DNA of 64,000 nucleotides from NCBI GenBank assembly GCA_016109435.1, contig JAEILR010000003.1, positions 186,001 through 250,000 on the forward strand, read 5' to 3'. This document shows positions 42,155 to 50,497 of the stretch, piece after piece. The notes beneath the pieces are model-generated. The model made no database searches. It saw nothing but the letters and a program-made list of their open reading frames with translations, and was not told the DNA's origin. Within the stretch, counting starts at the first letter, position 1. The number at the start of each line of letters is the position of its first letter. This stretch comes from Methanomassiliicoccus sp. Lineage in GTDB: Archaea > Thermoplasmatota > Thermoplasmata > Methanomassiliicoccales > Methanomassiliicoccaceae. Made by a program: the position numbers and the translations under genes.

Positions 42155-44119
42155 ATGACACCCGACCAAAGCGCTGGAACCATCTGCGGACTGGGGATAG
42201 ACACCGGCGGCACCTACACCGATGCGGCCATCGTAGACCTGAGGACGAACGGCGTTCTGTTCAAGGCCAAGGCCCGGACCACCCATCACGATCTGAGCAT
42301 CGGGCTGGGGGAAGCCATCGACAACGTGCTGGAAAAGTACGGCCAGAAGTCGCCGGTCCTCAGCTTGGTAGGGGTATCCACCACCCTGGCCACGAACTCC
42401 ATCCTCGAAGGGAAGGGCGGACGCGTCGGCCTCATCGGATTGGGGTGGAAGCCCCAGGAGGGATGGGAGCTGGGGGCGAGGGTCCAGAGGTTCATCGACG
42501 GCGGCCATGACGTCCGGGGCCGCACCGCCAAGCTCCTGGACGTCGACGGGGTCAACGCCGCGGCGGCGGAGATGAAAGGGCAGGTGGACAGCGTGGTGGT
42601 GTCCGGCCTCTTTAGTGTCCACAATCCATATCACGAGATCGAGGTCGCCAGGATATTGAGGGAGAAGCACGGGATCCCCGCGGTGCTGGGGCATCAGCTC
42701 ACCGGGGAGCTGGGCATCCACGAGAGGACGGTGACCGCCGTCCTCAACGCCCGCCTGATCCCGGTGCTCAGGGACTTCCTCGATCGGGTACAGGAGATAC
42801 TCGCAGGCAGGGACATCACCGCCCCGCTGATGGTGTTCAAGGGCGACGGCACGCTCATGAACATCACCACGGCGTTGGAGCGTCCGGTGGACACCATACT
42901 CTCCGGGCCGGCCGCCAGCGCCATGGGCGGACGCGTGCTGGCAGGTCTGGACGATTGCATCGTGATCGATATGGGAGGGACCTCCACGGACATCGCGGTC
43001 CTGGAGAAGGGCGTACCCCGGGTGACCGCGGAAGGCGCGGTGGTGGGCAGGTGGAGGACCAGGGTGGAGGCGGTGGACATGTGGACCACCGCCCTGGGCG
43101 GAGACTCCGAGATCCGCGCGGCGGCGGGGAGGCAGCTCATCATCGGCCCGGAACGGGTGATCCCGCTATGCGTCGCCTCCATGAGATACCCGTCGCTGGT
43201 GGGCAAGATGGCCGAGCTGGGAGAGGCCCGGTTCCTGGTCCCATCGCTTCGGCAGCACGTCCTGTCGCCGTCCGAAGAGCGGATCGTTCGGTATCTGAAG
43301 GAGAACGGGCCGCTGACGCCCGGCGAGCTGAAGAAGGGGATGGAGGACATAATCCTCATGGACTCTTATGTTCGGGACCTCCGTTCGCGGGGGGTCATCG
43401 AGGGCATCGGCCTCACCCCCACGGACGTCCTGCACGCCTCCGGCGTCTACGTGGTGGGAGATGTGGAGGCCGCCCGCCAGGGCGTCCGTTTGTTCGCCCG
43501 GGTGCTGGGAAAGGGGGAGGAAGAAATGATCGGCGAGGCGGTCCTCCTCGTGGGGACCAGGATCGCCGATGAGGTGGTGCGAAAGCTTCTCTCCGACGAG
43601 ATAGGGACGCTGCCCGACTCCCCCTCCTTCCAGGGGGTTATGGACCTGGTCACGGGGAAGAGATGCTGCCCGGCGGTCAAGCTGAGCGCCAGGGTCGACC
43701 GGGTCATCGTGGGCCTGGGCGCTCCGGCCCACGCGTTCATAGCCCCCCTGGCCGAGAGGCTTGGGGCCAGGGTGGTGGTCCCCCAGGACCACGAGGTCGG
43801 GAACGCGGTGGGGGCGGTGTGCGGGCAGGTTTCCGAGTTCGTCGACGTTTATGTTTACCCTCGAGAGAAGGACTATGCGGTGTTCTCAGCGTACGGGGCG
43901 CCCCTGCCCTGCGGAGGCGAGGAGACCGCGGCGAAGAAAGCCCGTGAGCTTGCGACCATGTATGCCCTGGAGCGGGCGCGGAAGGCCGGAGGGACTGACC
44001 TGGTGGTCGAGCTGAAGGTGGAGGAGGAGAGAGGAAGGTCCAACAGCCGGCTGCAGAAGGACGAGCTGGTGCAGATGAGGGTGCGCGCCCGGGCGGTGGG
44101 GCGTCCGGCGGACAGCTAG
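42155..44119 (+). CDS. hydantoinase/oxoprolinase family protein
   Basis: 654 residues. HyuA-type ASKHA fold: GLGIDTGGTYTDAAIVD (phosphate loop, residues 10-26), GVSTTLATNSILEGKGGRVGLI, IVIDMGGTSTDIAVLE (second loop) and a region like a winged helix (about 370-420, EERIVRYLKENGPLTPGELKK). ATP-dependent hydrolysis of cyclic amides or an activator function are possible. In archaea such stand-alone proteins have no proven substrate. The gene converges on mtrH (4-base overlap). Confidence 0.83.
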   Translation: MTPDQSAGTICGLGIDTGGTYTDAAIVDLRTNGVLFKAKARTTHHDLSIGLGEAIDNVLEKYGQKSPVLSLVGVSTTLATNSILEGKGGRVGLIGLGWKPQEGWELGARVQRFIDGGHDVRGRTAKLLDVDGVNAAAAEMKGQVDSVVVSGLFSVHNPYHEIEVARILREKHGIPAVLGHQLTGELGIHERTVTAVLNARLIPVLRDFLDRVQEILAGRDITAPLMVFKGDGTLMNITTALERPVDTILSGPAASAMGGRVLAGLDDCIVIDMGGTSTDIAVLEKGVPRVTAEGAVVGRWRTRVEAVDMWTTALGGDSEIRAAAGRQLIIGPERVIPLCVASMRYPSLVGKMAELGEARFLVPSLRQHVLSPSEERIVRYLKENGPLTPGELKKGMEDIILMDSYVRDLRSRGVIEGIGLTPTDVLHASGVYVVGDVEAARQGVRLFARVLGKGEEEMIGEAVLLVGTRIADEVVRKLLSDEIGTLPDSPSFQGVMDLVTGKRCCPAVKLSARVDRVIVGLGAPAHAFIAPLAERLGARVVVPQDHEVGNAVGAVCGQVSEFVDVYVYPREKDYAVFSAYGAPLPCGGEETAAKKARELATMYALERARKAGGTDLVVELKVEEERGRSNSRLQKDELVQMRVRARAVGRPADS

Positions 44120-45006
44120 AGATCCTCTGCCGCCTGTCTCATCATCTCGTCGGCGAAAGATGCGGCGTGGTATGCTCTTCTGGCGTATTCCAGGGGGCCA
44201 TACATGACCAGGTCCGCGCCGGCCATGATCGGCATCGCCACCGAGGCCACATCGACGTATCGGTAGATAGCGCGGTCATCCCCCTTCAATGATGCCAGGG
44301 GAGGATATGACTCCACCGCGTTGTGAAGGGCGCAACCTGTGGGGAGCCCCCACTTGGCCTTGGCCACCACGATCGCCCGGAGGGAGGAGCCGGCGTTCTG
44401 CTCCGCGGACATCACCGCGGTGTCGAGCAGCGGCTTGGTGATGCCCGCCTCCCTGGCCATGGCGATGAGTCCCGCCGGCAATAAGCCCCCGCCGTCCTCG
44501 AGGATGTAGATCTTCCCCTTGAGCCCCGTGTCTCGGGGGTTGAACGCCAGGAGGACCGCGGCGTCGATGCCGGAGTCCTTGATCCCCTCCAGCTCCTCAG
44601 CGGCAGCACCGGCCGAAAGAGAATTGTACACCACCCGGCGAGCGATGCCTATCTCCCCGGCCACCCTCGCTCCCGATAACCGCACCTCGGCGCTGGGGGA
44701 GTCGATGAACAGCGGCAGGGAGGTGAGATCGGCCGCTTTCCTCAGGTACACCTCCATGGCCTCGGCGGTCTCGGCGAAGAGCATGATCCCGCCGGGAGCG
44801 GAGGTCTCCTCCTCCGCCATTTTGGCCTGGGAGAGCAGTCGTTCGAAGGAGCCTTCCTTGCAGCGGCCGGCCGCGCGGTCCTCCACGATGCTGTGGCGGG
44901 GATAGCACATCGAACCGAGCATGACCGTACGGCGCTTCCCCGGCTGCCCTCCGAACCTCACTCCCGATATCTCGAACTCTTCCTGTTGGTTGTGGAACCT
45001 CAGCAC
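44116..45006 (-). CDS. mtrH: MtrH homologue (methyl-corrinoid:tetrahydropterin methyltransferase)
   Basis: 296 residues, recognisable along its whole length as MtrH: FEISGVRFGGQPGKRRTVMLGSMCY at the start, LPLFIDSPSAEVRLSGA, VLLAFNPRDTG, ILEDGGGLLPAGL, ITKPLLDTAV and LPTGCALHN. MtrH is the pterin-side methyltransferase of the Mtr complex, and homologues act with other corrinoid proteins. Only MtrA accompanies it here (stop of mtrA one base before); the other Mtr subunits are missing, so it works as a soluble pair. Pterin partner and direction are inferred. Confidence 0.88.
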   Translation of the reverse strand: MLRFHNQQEEFEISGVRFGGQPGKRRTVMLGSMCYPRHSIVEDRAAGRCKEGSFERLLSQAKMAEEETSAPGGIMLFAETAEAMEVYLRKAADLTSLPLFIDSPSAEVRLSGARVAGEIGIARRVVYNSLSAGAAAEELEGIKDSGIDAAVLLAFNPRDTGLKGKIYILEDGGGLLPAGLIAMAREAGITKPLLDTAVMSAEQNAGSSLRAIVVAKAKWGLPTGCALHNAVESYPPLASLKGDDRAIYRYVDVASVAMPIMAGADLVMYGPLEYARRAYHAASFADEMMRQAAEDL

Positions 45007-45007
45007 G

Positions 45008-45862
45008 TCATCCCTCTCCCCTCAGATATTTCTGCAGCCGCCCGGCGAACTCCACCGAGGGCACCGTCCTCACCACCCCGTCCACCGGGTCCAGGATGAC
45101 CCTGAACTCGGTCGATATGATGGTGATGTCCGCCGAAGTGCTCAGCCGCTCGCTGGGCATCCTCAGCATCTGACCCACGAAATCATCGGCCAGGCGGTTG
45201 AGGTCCCCGGCGATGCGTCCTCCCTCGACGTCCAGGGCGCCGACCTCGAACCACAGCGGAGCGTCGGGGAACGGCCCGGGGTCCCTCGACCGGCACTCCT
45301 CGATCGCCCTCTCCACCTCTTTGACGTTGTCGGCGTCGAGAAGGTACTCAGGGTCATAGGCCACGATCTCCCTCACCTCCTTCACATGAACGAGGTCGAT
45401 CACCTCGACCTGCTCCCGGAACCGCTCCACCGCCGACGGCGGAAGGTTGCACAGGAAGGGGATGGCCGACCGGGGGCCGATGATGCGCATCTGTCGGTCC
45501 ACCCCGTTCCGGGCCAGGCAGTTCACGGCGTCAGCGGGGAAGTGACCGAACTCCTCCTTTCCGCAGACGATGATGAAGCGGAGGCGGGGGTTGGCCACGA
45601 TGTTGGTGACGACCTTCTCCAGCCCCATGTTCTCGGTCTTGAGGGTGCCCTTGATGGCGAACCCTCCTCCCGGGAGATCGGCCCGTCCCCGGCCGATGAT
45701 GAGCACGGCCACCGGGCTTTCCTTATCCCCTACTACGTAGTCCCCGGGCACCGCCGGCCACTCGCGAGGGTCATCCGGGCCGCTCCCTGCCTTCGTCATC
45801 AGCAGGGGAATGCGCGTCCCGGTTATTGTTCCTTCCCGGGAGGGGGGCAGGCGTTCAGTCAT
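45008..45862 (-). CDS. mtrA: MtrA-like corrinoid protein, soluble form
   Basis: 284 residues. MtrA core: EWPAVPGDYVVGDKESPVAV, KGTLKTENMGLEKVVTNIVANP, VCGKEEFGHFPADAV and IIGPRSAIPFLCNLP. His107 in FGHF corresponds to the lower cobamide ligand (His84 in Methanothermobacter MtrA). The usual C-terminal membrane helix is absent; an extra domain of about 110 residues follows (WFEVGALDVEGGRIAGDLNRL). The start overlaps the trkH stop by 8 bases, so this methyl-transfer protein is translated with the potassium channel. Confidence 0.88.
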   Translation of the reverse strand: MTERLPPSREGTITGTRIPLLMTKAGSGPDDPREWPAVPGDYVVGDKESPVAVLIIGRGRADLPGGGFAIKGTLKTENMGLEKVVTNIVANPRLRFIIVCGKEEFGHFPADAVNCLARNGVDRQMRIIGPRSAIPFLCNLPPSAVERFREQVEVIDLVHVKEVREIVAYDPEYLLDADNVKEVERAIEECRSRDPGPFPDAPLWFEVGALDVEGGRIAGDLNRLADDFVGQMLRMPSERLSTSADITIISTEFRVILDPVDGVVRTVPSVEFAGRLQKYLRGEG

Positions 45863-47408
45863 GATACCTGAGCAGCTCCCGCCAGAACACCGGGGTCAGG
45901 ATGACGAAGACGGTCAGGAACTCCAGACGGCCGGCCCACATGGTGAAGGTGAGGACAAGCTTGGCCACGTCGGAAAGGCCGGCGAAGCTCCCCATGGGCC
46001 CCAGCTCCCCGATGCCAGGACCTGCGTTGGACAGCGTGGCTATGGCCCCGCTCAGGGCGACCATAGGCTCTATTCCCGTCATCATCAGGACCAGTGTCGC
46101 TGCCAAAGCCGTTCCTAGGTAGCAGAAGAACACCGCCATGAGCGAGGTTAGGGCCTCCTCCCCCATGGGCCGGCCGTCCAGCTTGGTGAAGAACACCGAC
46201 CGGGGATGGACGGTCTTGTACAGGCTGGAGTAGACGAACTTGTATGACAGGAGGAAGCGGACGACCTTGATGCCCCCTGCTGTGGACCCACTGGACCCTC
46301 CGATGGCCATGATGAGGAACAGCACGAAGATCGCCGCCCCGCCCCAGGTCACGAAATCGGCCGAGGCGAAGCCGGTGGAGGTGGACACCGAGATCACCTG
46401 GAACATGGCGGTCCTTATCCCCCTCTCGATGTCTCCCAGTTCCCCGGTCCATATGATGGCGAAGATGGCCGCGGACGCTGCCAGGACGATGAGCAGATAG
46501 GCCCGGAACTCAGAGCTTTTCCAATAATGCTTCAGGTTCCGGGAGATGAAGACATGATAGTGCAGGAAGAAGTTGGTGCCTGCCAGGAACATGAAGACGA
46601 TGATGATCCACTCCACCAGGGGGTCACCGTAGAACGCTATACTCTCGCTGTGAGGCGAAAACCCCCCGCTTGAGGATGTGGAGAACATCACCACCAGCGA
46701 ATCGTATACTCCTATACCGGTGACCAGGAGAAGGACGAGTTGGATCGCCGAGAGGCCGATGTAGATGTAATGGAACTTCTTGGACTCCTCCCGGATTCGC
46801 AATGAAAAGTTCTGCACGTTGAGTCCGGGGAACTCGTTCTTGAACAGGGCCCGTCCCCCCACTCCCAGCATGGGAAGGACGGTCACGAAGATCATGATGA
46901 TCCCTGCTCCTCCCAACCACTGGCTGAAGCTCCTCCAGAAGAGCAGGCTGGCGGACCAGGCCTCGATGTCGGTCATGATGGTCGAGCCAGTGGTGGTGAA
47001 CCCGCTCATCATCTCGAATAGCGCATCCACCGGGGCCATCCCGCTCATCATGAATGGTACGGCACCGATGATGACCACCACGAACCAGCTGGTGGCCACC
47101 ATGAACAGCGCCTCACTCGGCCGGGTGACCCCGGGAGGCCGGTATCGGAGCACCAATCCTCCGCCCACGATCGCGGTCAGGGCCAGAGGGAAGAGCCAGA
47201 TGCGACCGTCTTCACCGTAGAACAGCGATACGATATAGGGCAGCAGGAGCGCGATGCTCATGTACAGCATGAGGATCCCGTACAGGTGGGGTACGGTGCC
47301 CTCCTTCCTGGCCATCTTGCTCATGACCCAGTACCGATCGATCCCGATGTGCTTGAGCACCGTGCGATACTGCTTCTTTCTTCTCTTCGTCCACTCCTTC
47401 AAGCGCAT
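45855..47408 (-). CDS. trkH: Trk potassium uptake channel subunit
   Basis: 517 residues with about ten membrane helices and repeated pore loops: MMSGFTTTGSTIMTD, FSTSSSGGFSPHS, SVSTSTGFAS and ATLSNAGPGIG. It has the AIGGSSGSTAGGIKV segment typical of TrkH/KtrB. K+ uptake channel regulated by TrkA. A basic cytoplasmic N-terminus of about 35 residues precedes the first helix. In operon after trkA. Confidence 0.92.
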   Translation of the reverse strand: MRLKEWTKRRKKQYRTVLKHIGIDRYWVMSKMARKEGTVPHLYGILMLYMSIALLLPYIVSLFYGEDGRIWLFPLALTAIVGGGLVLRYRPPGVTRPSEALFMVATSWFVVVIIGAVPFMMSGMAPVDALFEMMSGFTTTGSTIMTDIEAWSASLLFWRSFSQWLGGAGIIMIFVTVLPMLGVGGRALFKNEFPGLNVQNFSLRIREESKKFHYIYIGLSAIQLVLLLVTGIGVYDSLVVMFSTSSSGGFSPHSESIAFYGDPLVEWIIIVFMFLAGTNFFLHYHVFISRNLKHYWKSSEFRAYLLIVLAASAAIFAIIWTGELGDIERGIRTAMFQVISVSTSTGFASADFVTWGGAAIFVLFLIMAIGGSSGSTAGGIKVVRFLLSYKFVYSSLYKTVHPRSVFFTKLDGRPMGEEALTSLMAVFFCYLGTALAATLVLMMTGIEPMVALSGAIATLSNAGPGIGELGPMGSFAGLSDVAKLVLTFTMWAGRLEFLTVFVILTPVFWRELLRYHD

Positions 47409-47414
47409 GCCCGT

Positions 47415-48761
47415 TCACGGTCCGAGAGGTATCTTGGTGTGGAACATCCGCTCCAGCCGGGGGACGTCCTGCCGGGAGGCGTAGATGAGCACCACATCCC
47501 CATCGTTCAGTTCCATGTCCGGTCTCGGGACCATCGGCCCTCCGTTCTTAATGATCATGGCCAGGACCGAACGGGCGGGGAGGTCCAGATCGACCACCAA
47601 GGTTCCCGACATCCGGCTCCGCTCATGCACGGTGATCCCCACCAGCACTTCCTGGAACCCCTCCAGCAGGAGCAGCATCTCCAGTTCCGGAACGATCTGC
47701 TTTACGATCTCATTGGCCACCACGTGGTAGTATCCGATGGCCACGTCCACCCCGCTCATGTTGAACACCTTCTCGTACTCCCGGCGGGAATATTTGGTGA
47801 TGGTCTTGTGAACGCCCAGATGCTTACCGATGAGGCAGGAGAGAAGGTTCTCCTCCTCGTTCTCGGCAGTGCAGATGAGCGCATCGGACATGTTCACGTT
47901 CTCGTTCCTGAGCACCGAGGGGTCGGTACCGCTGTCATTGATGATGACCGCCTTGTCAAACCTCCTGGACAGACGCCTGCAACTGGTCTCGTCCTTCTCG
48001 ATGAGCTTGATCGTGCAGTTCTCTGCCTCCAGGAGGGTGAGCAGGTGTTCGGCCAGAATGCCTCCGCCCACGATCATGAGGTCCCTGCGCTCCTTCACCT
48101 TGCCCAGGGCGGAGTTGAACGCTTCGACCGTCCCCGGCCGGCCGATGATGGTGACGTCGTCACCCGTCGCCAGCCGTTCGGTGTCCCCGGGCATGAGCAC
48201 CTCTCCCTTTCGATGGATGGCGACCAGGGCGCTGCCTGGGGGCAGTTCCATGTACCTGAGGGGCTTGAACAGCGCGGCGTCATGCTTGGCGGCCACCCTG
48301 AACACCCCCAGCTCGAGGCCGAGTACGGGCAGGCTCTCATAGTCGACGAGGTTCTCCATCATGGCCACATGCCTCATCTTGGCCGCTGTGAGCCGCTCCG
48401 GCGATATCGTTCGGTCGACGCCCATGGCATCGGACCGCAGCACCCCGCCGAGATACTCGGGGTTCCGCACCCGGGCGAATGTGACCGCTTCCGGCCGGAT
48501 CTGCTTGGCCACCAGGCAGGCGAAGATGTTGAACTCGTCCCGTTCGGTGACCGCCAGGAAGAGGTCGGTCTCCGCCTTCATGATGTCCTTGAGCACCCTG
48601 GGGCTGGCTCCATTGGCGTTGATCGCCCCGATGTCCAGGCTCTCCACGACCTTCTCGTAGCGCTTCTCGTCGATCTCCACCATCATGACCGAATGGTTCT
48701 TGCTCAGCGTACGGGCCAACGTGTATCCCACGTTCCCTGCCCCGACAATGATCACCTGCAT
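47415..48761 (-). CDS. trkA: Trk potassium channel regulatory NAD-binding subunit
   Basis: 448 residues with two RCK halves: IIVGAGNVGYTLARTLSKNHSV (first Rossmann, residues 3-24), VVESLDIGAINANGASP, and a second (LMIVGGGILAEHLLTLLEAENC), each followed by a TrkA_C domain. Binds NAD(H)/ATP and gates TrkH. The ATG sits close to a minus-strand TATA-like CATTTAGTTAAC near 48798-48806. Confidence 0.92.
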   Translation of the reverse strand: MQVIIVGAGNVGYTLARTLSKNHSVMMVEIDEKRYEKVVESLDIGAINANGASPRVLKDIMKAETDLFLAVTERDEFNIFACLVAKQIRPEAVTFARVRNPEYLGGVLRSDAMGVDRTISPERLTAAKMRHVAMMENLVDYESLPVLGLELGVFRVAAKHDAALFKPLRYMELPPGSALVAIHRKGEVLMPGDTERLATGDDVTIIGRPGTVEAFNSALGKVKERRDLMIVGGGILAEHLLTLLEAENCTIKLIEKDETSCRRLSRRFDKAVIINDSGTDPSVLRNENVNMSDALICTAENEEENLLSCLIGKHLGVHKTITKYSRREYEKVFNMSGVDVAIGYYHVVANEIVKQIVPELEMLLLLEGFQEVLVGITVHERSRMSGTLVVDLDLPARSVLAMIIKNGGPMVPRPDMELNDGDVVLIYASRQDVPRLERMFHTKIPLGP

Positions 48762-48842
48762 CTTGGTCCCGGGCCGTCGGGGCGAGAATGGGTCAGTTAA
48801 CTAAATGCTTATCGTTGCCAGTCGGCTTACGGAGATGCAAAC

Positions 48843-49877
48843 TCAGGGGCGATGGCCGTAGCGTTCCACGCTCTCCTTGAGCCTCTTGATGTTCTCCACC
48901 GGGGTCTTGTACCCCATCTCGCAGCCGGGCCCAATTATGATACCGGGATCGTCCCCCCAAAGCTCGAGGGCATTCTTCACTTCGGCCTCCACGGTGTCGG
49001 GGGACCCCGTCTGGAGCACCTCGGTGTGATCTACCCCGGCGATCATGCACGCCCTCCCCCTGACGCCATCGAAGACCTCGCCGGGGTCGACGTTCTTCAG
49101 GTGGATGTGCATCGCCGTCGGTCCCAGCTCCAGCTGGGCGGACCAGAACGGCTTGGCCGCGCAGTTATGGCAGATGGTCCTCAGGCCCTTCCCCTTGTAC
49201 GAGTCGAGGACCAGTCCGAAGTACTTCTTGTCGTATTCGTCATACTGCTCAGGACTGACCATCTCCCCTCCGGCGGTCGCATTCTCAATGAACACGTCCT
49301 CCACCCCGATCTCGACCAGGGCCTCTCCGTAAGCCTTGGAGGATTCGGTAAGCACATCAAGCACCTTGTTCACCGCATCGGGATCGGTGAAGTAGCCCAT
49401 CATCACGTTCTCCATCCCCAGGAGCTCGGAGGCGATGACCGTCGGAGAGTTAATGCAGCCCACGACCGCCGCTTCCTTTCCCACCTTGTCGAGCATGATG
49501 GACGCCGCCTCCAATGGTACCGACCAGAACCGGTCCTTCCGGGGGTCGACCGGGACCAGCCTATCCACGTCACTCATCTCCACGTACTTGTCCACCCGAG
49601 GATAGAAATCCCGTTCGGGCCACTTCCATGCCATGCCGTGGGCCTGCGCCTCCACCAAAATGTCGCCCCAGCCGGCCATCAGGTTATCGAAGCCGTACAT
49701 CTCGTAGGAAGCGAGGGCCAGCCGGGCGAAGATATCGGGATCGTGGAATCCGTCGTACCATTTCAGCCCGGTGGACTGCAGCAGCCATTTGGCCGCCCCC
49801 AGGTGCTGATAGAAAATGGGCACTCTGTCGGTCGCCTGCCGGTCAAGCGCGGCCTGGAATCTCTCGCGAGGGGTCAT
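48843..49877 (-). CDS. MtaA/MtbA-like methylcobamide:CoM methyltransferase (UroD family)
   Basis: 344 residues. Uroporphyrinogen decarboxylase fold with the zinc-thiol activation site of MtaA/MtbA: His237-x-Cys239 (ICHNCAAKP) and Cys319 (GPGCEMGYK), the same arrangement as in Methanosarcina MtaA. It would move the methyl group from methyl-corrinoid protein to coenzyme M or a related thiol. It could equally be a paralogue for another substrate. ATG is 28 bases after the minus-strand TATA box CATTATAATG, so probably leaderless. First gene of a minus-strand run with trkA, trkH, mtrA and mtrH (81-base gap to trkA). Confidence 0.85.
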   Translation of the reverse strand: MTPRERFQAALDRQATDRVPIFYQHLGAAKWLLQSTGLKWYDGFHDPDIFARLALASYEMYGFDNLMAGWGDILVEAQAHGMAWKWPERDFYPRVDKYVEMSDVDRLVPVDPRKDRFWSVPLEAASIMLDKVGKEAAVVGCINSPTVIASELLGMENVMMGYFTDPDAVNKVLDVLTESSKAYGEALVEIGVEDVFIENATAGGEMVSPEQYDEYDKKYFGLVLDSYKGKGLRTICHNCAAKPFWSAQLELGPTAMHIHLKNVDPGEVFDGVRGRACMIAGVDHTEVLQTGSPDTVEAEVKNALELWGDDPGIIIGPGCEMGYKTPVENIKRLKESVERYGHRP

Positions 49878-49900
49878 GTATGCATATCGTATCAGCGCGG

Positions 49901-49910
49901 CATTATAATG
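49901..49910 (-). promoter_or_regulatory. TATA box of the mtaA-like gene
   Basis: CATTATAATG, a palindrome centred 28 bases before the ATG. Confidence 0.55.
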
Positions 49911-49978
49911 GTACGGTAATGCCCCCCGAGCGTCGAACAGGCGAAAGGTTGAGGTATTGAACGTGCCATCAAAGGGCC

Positions 49979-50389
49979 ATGAACACAAAGAAGGGAAAGA
50001 AGAAAGGCTTCAACGCCGACATCGAGAAGGATACCGTGGAGAACACTAACTTCCGAAAGGTGCTGTATACCGCCAAGTACAGCCAGCTCGTGCTCATGAA
50101 CCTCAGGCCGGGCGAGGAGATCGGCATGGAAGCCCATGACGACGGCGACCAGTTCTTCCGGTTCGAGGAGGGCGAGGGGGTTGTGTATATCGACGGCAAC
50201 GAGTACAAGGTGACCGACGGCAGCGCGGTGGTGATCCCCTCCGGGGCCATGCACAACGTGACCAACACCGGGAAGAAGAATCTCAAGATGTACACCATCT
50301 ACTCTCCTCCTGAGCACCAGGACAAGGTCGTGGCCAAGACCAAGGCCGATGTGGTCGAAGAGCACTTCGACGGCAAGACCACCGAGTGA
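49979..50389 (+). CDS. cupin-domain protein
   Basis: 136 residues. Metal-binding cupin: MNLRPGEEIGMEAHDDGDQFFRF region (first motif with His) and DGSAVVIPSGAMHNVTNTG (second motif with His). Similar archaeal proteins have no assigned role; possible mannose-6-phosphate isomerase-like fold. Start ATG with AAAGGG upstream; ends at a strong terminator. Confidence 0.85.
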   Translation: MNTKKGKKKGFNADIEKDTVENTNFRKVLYTAKYSQLVLMNLRPGEEIGMEAHDDGDQFFRFEEGEGVVYIDGNEYKVTDGSAVVIPSGAMHNVTNTGKKNLKMYTIYSPPEHQDKVVAKTKADVVEEHFDGKTTE

Positions 50390-50397
50390 ACACCTTC

Positions 50398-50421
50398 GGG
50401 GCCCTGCCCCTTTTTTTTTTT
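50398..50421 (+). terminator. hairpin and T-tract terminator after the cupin gene
   Basis: Stem GGGG/CCCC with loop CCCTG, followed by eleven T. It lies 9 bases after the stop codon. Confidence 0.75.
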
Positions 50422-50497
50422 ATCAATGTCGTACCCCCAATGGACCCGGCATATGCCGGGATAAAGGATATGACCGCATCCGATCATTGACTTGCCG

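Noticed and set aside
44116-45862. Part of a full Mtr sodium-pumping complex
   Set aside because: None of the membrane subunits is adjacent and MtrA has no membrane anchor; a soluble pair fits better.
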